Below are positions 36,126-43,436 of a DNA stretch of 43,436 bases, piece after piece (position 1 is the stretch's first letter; the number at the start of each line of letters is the position of its first letter). The DNA comes from Thermaurantimonas aggregans (GTDB taxonomy: Bacteria > Bacteroidota > Bacteroidia > Flavobacteriales > Schleiferiaceae): assembly GCF_003851885.1 (NCBI RefSeq), contig NZ_BHZE01000025.1:1-43436 (forward strand), written 5' to 3'. The notes below the pieces were generated by a model, which saw only the letters and a program-made list of their open reading frames with translations, made no database searches and was not told where the DNA came from. A program made the translations under genes and the position numbers.

Positions 36126-37838
36126 ATGGAAACACACATCATCGAAAGCGCAAAAGTATGGACGCAACTCCCTTTTGACGAACAAACACGCAAAGAGGCC
36201 CAACAGCTCATAGATGCTGGAGGGAAAGAATTAATCGATGCCTTTTACACAGATCTCGACTTTGGTACCGGTGGCTTGAGGGGCATCATGGGTTGTGGAA
36301 CCAATCGCATCAACAAATACACCATAGGCCAGGCTACTCAGGGATTGGCGAACTATTTAAAAAAGCAATTTCCCTATCAATCCATTTCAGTAGCTATAGC
36401 TCACGATACTCGAAATGGCAGCCGACAGCTTTCGGAGTTAACAGCGGAAGTCCTAAGTGCTAATGGAATACATGTTTTTCTATCAGAAAGTTTTCGCCCA
36501 ACCCCTTGGCTGAGTTTTACCATACGCGAGCTGGGATGCTTGTCGGGAATTGTGCTTACCGCTTCGCACAATCCACCGGAATACAACGGTTACAAAGTCT
36601 ATTGGAGCGATGGAGGGCAGCTCGTTCCCCCTCACGACAAGGCTGTGATTCAGGAAGTGCGCGCAGTGCGATTTGAAGACATCCGCTTTGACAAGAAACC
36701 TGAGCTCATTAAGCTCGTCGGCAAAGAAATCGATGAAAAATACGTTGCCCGCATTAAAGGCCTGTCGCTCAATCAGGCAGGAAAAGATCGCTTGAAAATT
36801 GTGTTCACACCTCTGCATGGCACTTCGGTAGAGCTTCTGCCAGCTGCACTTCGAGCTTCGGGATTCACAAATATTCAAATCGTCGAAAAGCAAAAAACAC
36901 CGGATGGCAATTTTCCAACTGTTAAATCGCCTAATCCTGAGGAAGCAGAAGCCCTGAGCATGGCCTTACAAATGGCTCAGGACGAAGATGCTGACTTAAT
37001 CATTGGTACTGATCCCGATGCCGATCGAGTGGGTATTGGGGTGAAAAACTTAGAAAATCAATGGATTTTGCTGAACGGCAATCAGACTGGTGCTGTATTG
37101 ATTTGGTATATACTTGACCAATACAAACAGGCAGGGCGCTTGCGAACTAACAGTTTTATTGCTAAATCTATCGTAACAACCGACTTGATCAACGAAATAG
37201 CCCGTGCCTACAACGTGGAATGTATGGAATGCCTTACCGGCTTCAAATGGATTGCTGATTTCATCCGTCGATTCGAAGGCGTGAAAGAATTTATCACCGG
37301 TTGCGAAGAAAGCTATGGCTATCTGGTAGGTGACTTTGTGCGAGATAAGGATGCAATCGGTTCGGCTGTAATGATTGCCGAAGCTGCTGCCTGGGCAAAA
37401 AGCCAGGGATCGTCGTTTTACAAACTGCTTACAGACATCTGGCTGAAATTTGGTTATTACGGTGAAAAACTCATTTCCATCACTAAAAAGGGTAAAGAAG
37501 GCTTAGAAGAAATCGACCGCATGATGGAAAATCTTCGCCGTCAGCCTCCGAAGGAATTGGGTGGAGAGCAAGTTGTTCGGATGTTGGATTACAAATCGCT
37601 TAAAGACACCAATACGCTGACAGGTGATGTTACTGCGATTGAACTTCCGACTTCGAATGTTTTACAATTCTATACTCAATCTGGAGCACGGATTACAGCA
37701 CGACCCAGTGGCACAGAGCCGAAGATCAAGTTTTATTTCAGTGTTAAAATCCCTGTGCACTCCTATGACGACATTCCTCAGGCAGCGCTTACAGTTGAAA
37801 AAAAGATCAACAGCTACATGACTTCCCTCGGACTGTAA
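36126..37838 (+). CDS. Phosphoglucomutase/phosphomannomutase (alpha-D-phosphohexomutase)
   Basis: The 570-residue enzyme moves phosphate between C1 and C6 of a hexose. The N-terminal Phe-Gly-Thr-Gly-Gly-Leu-Arg-Gly motif is followed by the phosphoserine loop Leu-Thr-Ala-Ser147-His-Asn-Pro. The metal loop is Gly-Thr-Asp-Pro-Asp-Ala-Asp-Arg, the sugar-binding loop Gly-Cys-Glu-Glu-Ser-Tyr-Gly, and the phosphate loop Arg-Pro-Ser-Gly-Thr-Glu-Pro-Lys. Length and motifs fit the long PgcA-like group acting on glucose or mannose phosphate, or deoxyribose phosphate in some members. The ATG at 36126 is preferred to a TTG 6 bp upstream. A membrane glycosyltransferase follows after 12 bp. Confidence 0.93.
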   Translation: METHIIESAKVWTQLPFDEQTRKEAQQLIDAGGKELIDAFYTDLDFGTGGLRGIMGCGTNRINKYTIGQATQGLANYLKKQFPYQSISVAIAHDTRNGSRQLSELTAEVLSANGIHVFLSESFRPTPWLSFTIRELGCLSGIVLTASHNPPEYNGYKVYWSDGGQLVPPHDKAVIQEVRAVRFEDIRFDKKPELIKLVGKEIDEKYVARIKGLSLNQAGKDRLKIVFTPLHGTSVELLPAALRASGFTNIQIVEKQKTPDGNFPTVKSPNPEEAEALSMALQMAQDEDADLIIGTDPDADRVGIGVKNLENQWILLNGNQTGAVLIWYILDQYKQAGRLRTNSFIAKSIVTTDLINEIARAYNVECMECLTGFKWIADFIRRFEGVKEFITGCEESYGYLVGDFVRDKDAIGSAVMIAEAAAWAKSQGSSFYKLLTDIWLKFGYYGEKLISITKKGKEGLEEIDRMMENLRRQPPKELGGEQVVRMLDYKSLKDTNTLTGDVTAIELPTSNVLQFYTQSGARITARPSGTEPKIKFYFSVKIPVHSYDDIPQAALTVEKKINSYMTSLGL

Positions 37839-37850
37839 AATCCTGACAGG

Positions 37851-39533
37851 ATGACGCGTTGGAAGTTTGAAAATACCCTTTGGCTCTTCTTTTACATCAC
37901 GGTAAGCCTCGTGTATTTGCGAGGCCTTTTTCTCGGCATTATGGATGTAGATAGCGCTCAGTACGCCTCCATAAGCAGAGAAATGTATGAAACGGGAAAT
38001 TACCTTCAAGTGTACCATCAAGGACGTGACTATCTCGATAAACCGCCTTTTTTGTTTTGGACATCGGCGCTTGGATACAGAATTTTTGGTGTCAATGAAT
38101 TCGGATTTCGATTTTTCTCTTTTCTGTTCAGCATTTTAGGCGTTTATTCCACATACAGATTGGGAAGGCTGCTATACAACGTATGGGTGGGAAAAGTGTC
38201 TGCTTTGATTCTGGCTACCAGTCAGGCCTGGTTTCTTTTTAATCACGATGTGCGAACGGATACAATTCTGACTGGGTCAGCAACCTTTGCAGCTTGGCAG
38301 CTTTTGTATTATTTAAAAGGCAAGAAGTTATGGCCTTTTATAGGTGGTTTTACGGGAATTGCCATAGCTATGATGAGTAAAGGGCCCATTGGATTGGTAA
38401 TACCAGCCATAGCAGTGGGTACGTATCTTTTAAGTTTAGGTAAGTGGAAAAAAGTCTTCCACTGGCGTTGGCTGGTTGGATTGGCTTGGACGCTTCTCTT
38501 GCTTTTGCCAATGCTCTATGGTTTATATACTCAGTACGATGCCCTGCCCGAAAAGGAAGTGGAATTAATCACCAGTTCAGGTCCTCAGAGGTACAAAGGT
38601 TTGTCGGGAATAAAATTTTTCTTCTGGACACAAAGTTTCGGACGAATCACCGGAGAGAGCGATTGGAAAGACGAAAGCTCTCCGTTTTATTTCGTTCACA
38701 ACTTTTTGTGGTCATTTGCGCCTTGGAGCCTTCTAGCTTTTCTGGCGCTGTATTCACGACTTAAGAACAACCTCGCCTCTGACAATCGCTACAAAGAATG
38801 GGTTTCACCGGTTACTTTCTTGGCAGCCTTTTTTGCTTTTTCAGCTTCTCGATTTAAGCTGCCGCATTACTTGTTTATCGCCTTTCCATATGCTGCCCTC
38901 TTTACGGCTTACTTCGTAGTAATGCGCTTGCCGAAACTTAAAGGATGGGTGAAAACAATGGCTGTTGTTCAACAGTATGTTTTTGCCCTGGTTAGTGTAG
39001 TAGTGGCTGTATTGCTTATGGCAGTGGTTTTTCCAGAAAAAGAATATACATCAGTAATTATTTGGTTAACGGGTGTTGTGGCTATTATCATCTCATTGCT
39101 CAAATTGCCTTATACCCGCGCGATACTGGCTGCAGGTGCTTTTACAGGAGTGATGTTTAACGGAGTTTTAAACTTCCGTTTTTATCCCGAACTCATGGAA
39201 TATCAACCAGGTTACTATTTGGCTAAAAAAATTCATCAGTCCCATATTTCGCCGTCAGAGGTTTGTATTTCATTTGTGCGCTCTATTCACGCATTAGAGT
39301 TTTACAGCCAACATATTTTTTGCAAAAACGCTGATATAGATCCAGATAAAAGCAAATTTTGGATTTGCTCGAGTGACCAGCTCAAATCCATTGAAGCGAA
39401 AAAACTCAAGTTTCAAATTCTCTATGAAAGACCAGCTTTTCACATCACCTTGCTCAATGCTGCTTTTTTGAATCCTGCCACGCGTGAAAGCCAGCTCGAA
39501 AAGGTGTATTTAATTGAAATAAAGGATGAATAA
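37851..39533 (+). CDS. GT39/ArnT-like membrane glycosyltransferase
   Basis: A 560-residue integral membrane protein with about ten or more membrane segments. The first periplasmic loop has Asp-Val-Asp-Ser-Ala-Gln-Tyr, matching the Asp-(x)-Asp/Glu catalytic motif of ArnT/PMT (GT39, GT83) transferases. It continues with Tyr-Leu-Asp-Lys-Pro-Pro-Phe-Leu-Phe-Trp. These enzymes transfer a sugar from a polyprenyl phosphate to lipid A or proteins. The large C-terminal soluble part contains a few Cys residues. The acceptor cannot be read from sequence. It overlaps the following thioredoxin-like gene by 8 bp and follows the phosphohexomutase, which may supply its sugar. Confidence 0.88.
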   Translation: MTRWKFENTLWLFFYITVSLVYLRGLFLGIMDVDSAQYASISREMYETGNYLQVYHQGRDYLDKPPFLFWTSALGYRIFGVNEFGFRFFSFLFSILGVYSTYRLGRLLYNVWVGKVSALILATSQAWFLFNHDVRTDTILTGSATFAAWQLLYYLKGKKLWPFIGGFTGIAIAMMSKGPIGLVIPAIAVGTYLLSLGKWKKVFHWRWLVGLAWTLLLLLPMLYGLYTQYDALPEKEVELITSSGPQRYKGLSGIKFFFWTQSFGRITGESDWKDESSPFYFVHNFLWSFAPWSLLAFLALYSRLKNNLASDNRYKEWVSPVTFLAAFFAFSASRFKLPHYLFIAFPYAALFTAYFVVMRLPKLKGWVKTMAVVQQYVFALVSVVVAVLLMAVVFPEKEYTSVIIWLTGVVAIIISLLKLPYTRAILAAGAFTGVMFNGVLNFRFYPELMEYQPGYYLAKKIHQSHISPSEVCISFVRSIHALEFYSQHIFCKNADIDPDKSKFWICSSDQLKSIEAKKLKFQILYERPAFHITLLNAAFLNPATRESQLEKVYLIEIKDE

Positions 39534-40719
39534 ACTCTTTTCTCTACTCTTTACGGCATTATCTTTTTCTGCGTCCGCTCAATTGATATACATCGGAGAA
39601 TTGGAAATGAATGGTGAGACACCTCTTCGCTTTAATGCCATCATCAAACCTTTTAAGAATTCAGTCGAATTAAACATTATTAATTCCCAAGACACCATAA
39701 AATTGGTAGGAAAACCGATACCCGGTACTCAAACATGGAGATTTGATTTTCCTGTCTTTAACACTCATATCCGACTGCGCCGACTATTGAAGCATTGGGT
39801 TGGTACTTTTATCGATGACGATAAGGGCGATACAATTCCTGTAGTATTTAAACCCGCTTCAAAGGAAACACCTCGCTACAATTTATCAAATATGCAAGCA
39901 GTTGAAAACAGATTTCAAATCACCTTCGAACCAGGTACTTCTAACGAACGTGTAGCGGTTTTGGAGTATTTTCCTTATACAAAAAGTGAAATTCGAGGTT
40001 CAATACTTACTACAGCGGGCGATTACCGTTTTTTACAAGGTAGTGTTTCCTCAGATTCATTGATAATGAGCACTTTTGACGGAAAATTTGCCTATGTATT
40101 TGTCGCCCGCTTACAAGGCGATAGCATTTTTGGTTATCAATTTTACACCAAAGCAAATCCCCGCCAATTTAAAGGAGTAAAAAGTAATGCTGCAAGACTG
40201 CCTGATCCAAAGGCTCTGACTCAAGTTAAGAACGACGCCGGAAAAATTCGCTTTTCATTACCTGACACAGAGGGCAAAATAGTGGAATTCAACGCAAACG
40301 ATCCTGGAGCAAAGCTTACTTTCATCACCATAGGTGGTTCGTGGTGCCCAAACTGCATGGATGAAGCTCGCTTTTTAAATCAATTGTACCAGAAATACAA
40401 TGATAGAGGAGTAAAAATAATCGGAGTCTATTTTGAATACACTGATAAAGAATCAGTTGCACTACCAATTTTAAAACGCATGGCGACGCAGCTAAAACTC
40501 GAGTTTCCCATCCTTTACGGAGGTAGTGTTCGTCAACAAGCCGCTGCCCGCGTTTTTCCGCAAATTCAAAAGGTATTGGCATATCCCACCCTGATTGCAC
40601 TTGATGCTCAGGGAAATATCTTAAAAACCTACACCGGCTTTTATGGTCCTGGCACAAGCCTTTTCGCCGATTATGAGCGTGAAATGATCGAGTGGATTGA
40701 GCAAGTGGTGGGAGATTAA
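39526..40719 (+). CDS. TlpA-like exported thioredoxin-fold protein
   Basis: A 397-residue exported protein. The signal peptide ends near Ala-Ser-Ala-Gln. A beta-rich N-terminal domain of about 210 residues resembles the barrel-like domains that precede many Bacteroidota TlpA proteins. The C-terminal thioredoxin domain has Gly-Gly-Ser-Trp-Cys274-Pro-Asn-Cys277, the redox pair, and a later Ala-Tyr-Pro-Thr cis-proline loop. It should reduce or otherwise handle disulfides in the periplasm. It overlaps the glycosyltransferase by 8 bp, so the two are probably co-translated. No cytochrome-maturation genes are nearby. Confidence 0.88.
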   Translation: MNKLFSLLFTALSFSASAQLIYIGELEMNGETPLRFNAIIKPFKNSVELNIINSQDTIKLVGKPIPGTQTWRFDFPVFNTHIRLRRLLKHWVGTFIDDDKGDTIPVVFKPASKETPRYNLSNMQAVENRFQITFEPGTSNERVAVLEYFPYTKSEIRGSILTTAGDYRFLQGSVSSDSLIMSTFDGKFAYVFVARLQGDSIFGYQFYTKANPRQFKGVKSNAARLPDPKALTQVKNDAGKIRFSLPDTEGKIVEFNANDPGAKLTFITIGGSWCPNCMDEARFLNQLYQKYNDRGVKIIGVYFEYTDKESVALPILKRMATQLKLEFPILYGGSVRQQAAARVFPQIQKVLAYPTLIALDAQGNILKTYTGFYGPGTSLFADYEREMIEWIEQVVGD

Positions 40720-40818
40720 ATAAACACTGTATCTCCTAAGTTCCTATTTTTCAATTTCTACTTGTGTTTTTGGGATTTTTAAAAGAATGGTTTAGCATAA
40801 ACACGCGTAAAGAACCAG

Positions 40819-40826
40819 TATTTTTG
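40819..40826 (+). promoter_or_regulatory. Candidate -7 box of pheT
   Basis: TATTTTTG, the same form as before sdhC, ends 23 bp before the pheT ATG. No good -33 TTG is seen at the usual distance. Confidence 0.4.
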
Positions 40827-40849
40827 CCCAACTTTTAGAAACCTGACAA

Positions 40850-43273
40850 ATGAAAATTTCCTATAATTGGCTTAAAGAATACATTGATTTAAAGGGTTTA
40901 AGTGCAAATGAAGTTGGTGAAATACTTACAGAAATAGGCTTAGAGTGTGAGGCGGTTACTCCGTTGGGAGGAGGGCCGGAGATCGACGAAAGGGTGGTGG
41001 TCGGATTTGTTGTTTCTGCTCAGAAGCATCCTAATGCTGATAAACTCACTCTATGTCAGGTAGATACTGGCGATGGACAACTGCTGCAGATCGTTTGTGG
41101 AGCTCCGAATGTGGCCGCAGGTCAAAAAGTACCTGTAGCATTACATGGTGCTACGCTGCGCCCCTACGGTGGTGAGGTGATAAAGATAAAAAAAGGAAAA
41201 ATACGCGGTGAAGTAAGTGAAGGAATGATTTGTGCTGAGGATGAATTAGGCATCAGCGCTGATCACTCGGGAATTATGGTTCTCGACAATGCATTTGAAC
41301 TGGGCGCTTCATTGGCCAGCTACATCCAATCAGATGCTGATTACATTCTCGAAATAGGCCTCACCCCTAATCGAGCTGATGCGATGAGCCACTACGGGGT
41401 AGCGCGCGATTTATATGCAGCTCTTGCCCACAGAAAGAAAAAAGTGGAATTAAGCCTGCCTTCTGTTTCGGGCTTTAAAGTAAGCAATACACAGTTGACC
41501 ATCGACATTGAAATCGCAGACCGTAAAGCCTGTAAGCGCTATGCAGGCGTAAGCATTATGGGTGTAAAAGTCGGACCGTCGCCCGAATGGCTACAAAAAA
41601 GATTAACATCCATAGGATTAAATCCCATAAACAACGTGGTGGATGTTACTAATTTCGTTTTGCACGAGTGTGGGCATCCGCTACATGCCTTCGACGCCGA
41701 TCGAATTGCCGGGCGTAAAATCGTTGTGCGAAAGGCCGAGGAAGGAGAAAAGTTCGTTACCCTCGACGGTGTAGAGAGAACCCTATCAGCCGAAGATCTC
41801 ATGATTTGCGATGCCGAAAAACCGCTGGTTTTAGCCGGAATTTATGGAGGTCTGTATTCTGGTGTTAATGATCAAACGACGAATGTATTTCTGGAATCAG
41901 CGGTGTTCGATACTGTTCACATCCGTCGTTCGGCGCGCAGACACGGTTTGCAGACCGATGCCTCTTACCGCTATGAGAGAGGAGTGGATCCCGAGATGAC
42001 CATCTATGCCCTAAAACGCGCGGCTAATCTCATTCGCGAAGTGGCAGGGGGTGAGATTTCAATGAATATTCACGACGAATACCCATCTCCTATTGCTCCG
42101 CACATGGTAGATGCCAACTTGCAGCGCATTCGAAAGTTCATTGGCAAGAAAGACATTAGCAACGGTGACATCAAATCTATTCTTGCTTCATTGGAAATCA
42201 AAATCTTAGCAGAAATTGAGGACACCCTACGACTTGAAGTACCTGCATACCGCGTAGATGTACAGCGCGAGGCCGATGTAGTGGAAGAAATCTTGCGCAT
42301 TTACGGACTCGATGCTGTGGAGCCTCCGCGTAAAATCAAGTTTGCATGGCATCAGCCTGGCCATGACCACATAAAAGTCTCTAAAAAGGCTGATATTTCA
42401 AAACTATTGGTGGCTAGGGGGTACAATGAAACGATGAACAATTCCTTGACCTCAGCCGAGTCTTACAATGAAGAAAACAAAACACAGCTTGTAGAACTCA
42501 TAAATCCGCTGAGCAATGAATTAGCTGTACTGCGCGGCACTATGTTGTATGGATTGCTCGAAAACATTCGCTTCAATATTTATCGTCAAGTACCCAATCT
42601 GAGACTTTTTGAATTTGGCAAAACCTACAAAAGGCTGAATGGACACTATGCCGAAGAGGAATTTTTAGCTTTAGTTCTTACTGGCTCTTATTGGACGGAT
42701 ACTTGGCTTGAGGCAGAGAAAAATTCTACGTTTTATCATTTGCTCAACGATGTAGAGGCCATTTTACAACACTTTAAACTTTATAACGTAAATAAAAGCT
42801 ACTCTCAATCTAACAAAGGTGAGGGGATAACAATACAACATGATGGTGAACATCTTCTTACACTTCTGTCTATTTCCGGTTTGATTTTGAAAAAATTTGA
42901 CATAGGGCAACCTGTTTATTACGCGGAAATCAACTGGAATGCTCTGCTCAGAGCTGCTGGACAAGTAAAAACAACTTTCACGCCTTTGCCTAAGTTTCCA
43001 GAGGTGGTTCGAGATTTGGCTCTTGTAATCGATCGAACAACCACATATCAAGCCTTAGAACAGGCAGTTTTAAAACTTAACATCAAAGAATTGCGCAATA
43101 TTACCCTTTTTGATGTGTACGAAGGTAAAAATTTACCCGAAGGCAAGAAGTCATACGCTATGCGTTTTACCTTGCGTCACGAGGAAAAGACGCTTCACGA
43201 CCAAGAAATTGATCAGATCATGCAACGCATTCTAACTTCGCTACAAACAGAGTGCGAAGCAATGTTAAGATAA
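40850..43273 (+). CDS. pheT: Phenylalanine--tRNA ligase beta subunit
   Basis: The 807-residue beta subunit of the (alpha-beta)2 enzyme that charges tRNA-Phe. It starts with Met-Lys-Ile-Ser-Tyr-Asn-Trp-Leu. Next is the EMAP/tRNA-binding domain (residues 40-150, with Lys-His-Pro-Asn-Ala-Asp-Lys-Leu). The B3/B4 editing domain carries Gly-Leu-Asn-Pro-Ile-Asn-Asn-Val-Val-Asp-Val-Thr-Asn, followed by B5. A C-terminal anticodon-binding FDX-ACB domain (Phe-Pro-Glu-Val-Val-Arg-Asp-Leu-Ala-Leu-Val) completes it. Length is normal. The alpha-subunit gene pheS is not adjacent upstream, as in many Bacteroidota. A terminator closes the unit. Confidence 0.97.
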   Translation: MKISYNWLKEYIDLKGLSANEVGEILTEIGLECEAVTPLGGGPEIDERVVVGFVVSAQKHPNADKLTLCQVDTGDGQLLQIVCGAPNVAAGQKVPVALHGATLRPYGGEVIKIKKGKIRGEVSEGMICAEDELGISADHSGIMVLDNAFELGASLASYIQSDADYILEIGLTPNRADAMSHYGVARDLYAALAHRKKKVELSLPSVSGFKVSNTQLTIDIEIADRKACKRYAGVSIMGVKVGPSPEWLQKRLTSIGLNPINNVVDVTNFVLHECGHPLHAFDADRIAGRKIVVRKAEEGEKFVTLDGVERTLSAEDLMICDAEKPLVLAGIYGGLYSGVNDQTTNVFLESAVFDTVHIRRSARRHGLQTDASYRYERGVDPEMTIYALKRAANLIREVAGGEISMNIHDEYPSPIAPHMVDANLQRIRKFIGKKDISNGDIKSILASLEIKILAEIEDTLRLEVPAYRVDVQREADVVEEILRIYGLDAVEPPRKIKFAWHQPGHDHIKVSKKADISKLLVARGYNETMNNSLTSAESYNEENKTQLVELINPLSNELAVLRGTMLYGLLENIRFNIYRQVPNLRLFEFGKTYKRLNGHYAEEEFLALVLTGSYWTDTWLEAEKNSTFYHLLNDVEAILQHFKLYNVNKSYSQSNKGEGITIQHDGEHLLTLLSISGLILKKFDIGQPVYYAEINWNALLRAAGQVKTTFTPLPKFPEVVRDLALVIDRTTTYQALEQAVLKLNIKELRNITLFDVYEGKNLPEGKKSYAMRFTLRHEEKTLHDQEIDQIMQRILTSLQTECEAMLR

Positions 43274-43309
43274 GCAAACGATAAGATTTGTTTAAATAAA
43301 AGACAAGAC

Positions 43310-43351
43310 AAAAAAGAAGGTGTCCAAAAAGTAAAGGACGCCTTCTTTTTT
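43310..43351 (+). terminator. Rho-independent terminator of pheT
   Basis: A 16-bp stem with one G-T pair (AAAAAAGAAGGTGTCC / GGACGCCTTCTTTTTT) and a 10-base loop ends in a T-run, 36 bp after the pheT stop. It is nearly symmetric and may work in both directions. The last 85 bases of the window after it hold no gene I can see. Confidence 0.88.
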
Positions 43352-43436
43352 ATTTTGATAAAACCCTTAATTGAAGTAAATTAGAGCCATCATAGACATT
43401 TTAAGTGAGGCGAGTAGTCTTTAAACAGCAACCCGG

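Overview
The window looks like a chromosomal contig from a member of the Bacteroidota, probably a Flavobacteriia-like lineage. The signs are a Lacal_2735-type small protein, Bacteroidota-type promoter boxes (TAnnTTTG) and few Shine-Dalgarno sites, a two-subunit methylmalonyl-CoA mutase, a five-TM b558-type succinate dehydrogenase anchor, and a DnaE2-like polymerase of about 980 residues. This placement is inference; there is no rRNA gene in the window.

Bases 1 to about 4340 are accessory DNA. A transposase-like tail is followed by an AT-rich, nonsense- and frameshift-riddled relic of a PLD/SNF2-type helicase, and then by the last 50 or so codons of a PglX/Eco57I-type DNA methyltransferase. 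Together these read as the corpse of a restriction or BREX/DISARM-like defence locus. Next come two arrays of roughly 81-bp hairpin-forming tandem repeats that bracket one intact gene, a GxxExxY-family PD-(D/E)XK-like protein. This is the least understood unit in the window.

From 4370 on the window is mostly ordinary core genome. A VanY-like carboxypeptidase and a tiny coiled protein lead to a tightly overlapped operon (mutA-mutB-prmC-beta-helix protein). On the minus strand follow pyrD-pdxJ, kynU-kmo-yggS, and a PLP-dependent deaminase/desulfhydrase overlapping a LysM glucosaminidase. The mutase chaperone gene meaB is divergent from that last pair. A GC-rich DnaE2-like polymerase with an inverted-repeat candidate operator stands alone, followed by two AT-rich orphan secreted proteins.

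A small catabolic-looking cluster lies at 25.6-30.0 kb: a TetR regulator, a KstD-like flavoprotein interrupted by one in-frame TAA, an SDR dehydrogenase, and a lipoprotein lipase. A 31-bp palindrome sits between the divergent regulator and flavoprotein. Then come a NarL-type response regulator, a lipoprotein, the sdhCAB operon closed by a clear terminator, a DUF2807 lipoprotein, a phosphohexomutase, a GT39-like membrane glycosyltransferase, a TlpA-like thioredoxin and pheT with its terminator.

Methylmalonyl-CoA mutase, MeaB and succinate dehydrogenase together link propionyl-CoA metabolism to the TCA cycle. pdxJ, yggS, kynU and the deaminase give the 11-19 kb stretch a vitamin-B6 theme. The KstD-SDR-lipase group could act on a steroid or other lipid, but its substrate cannot be read from sequence.
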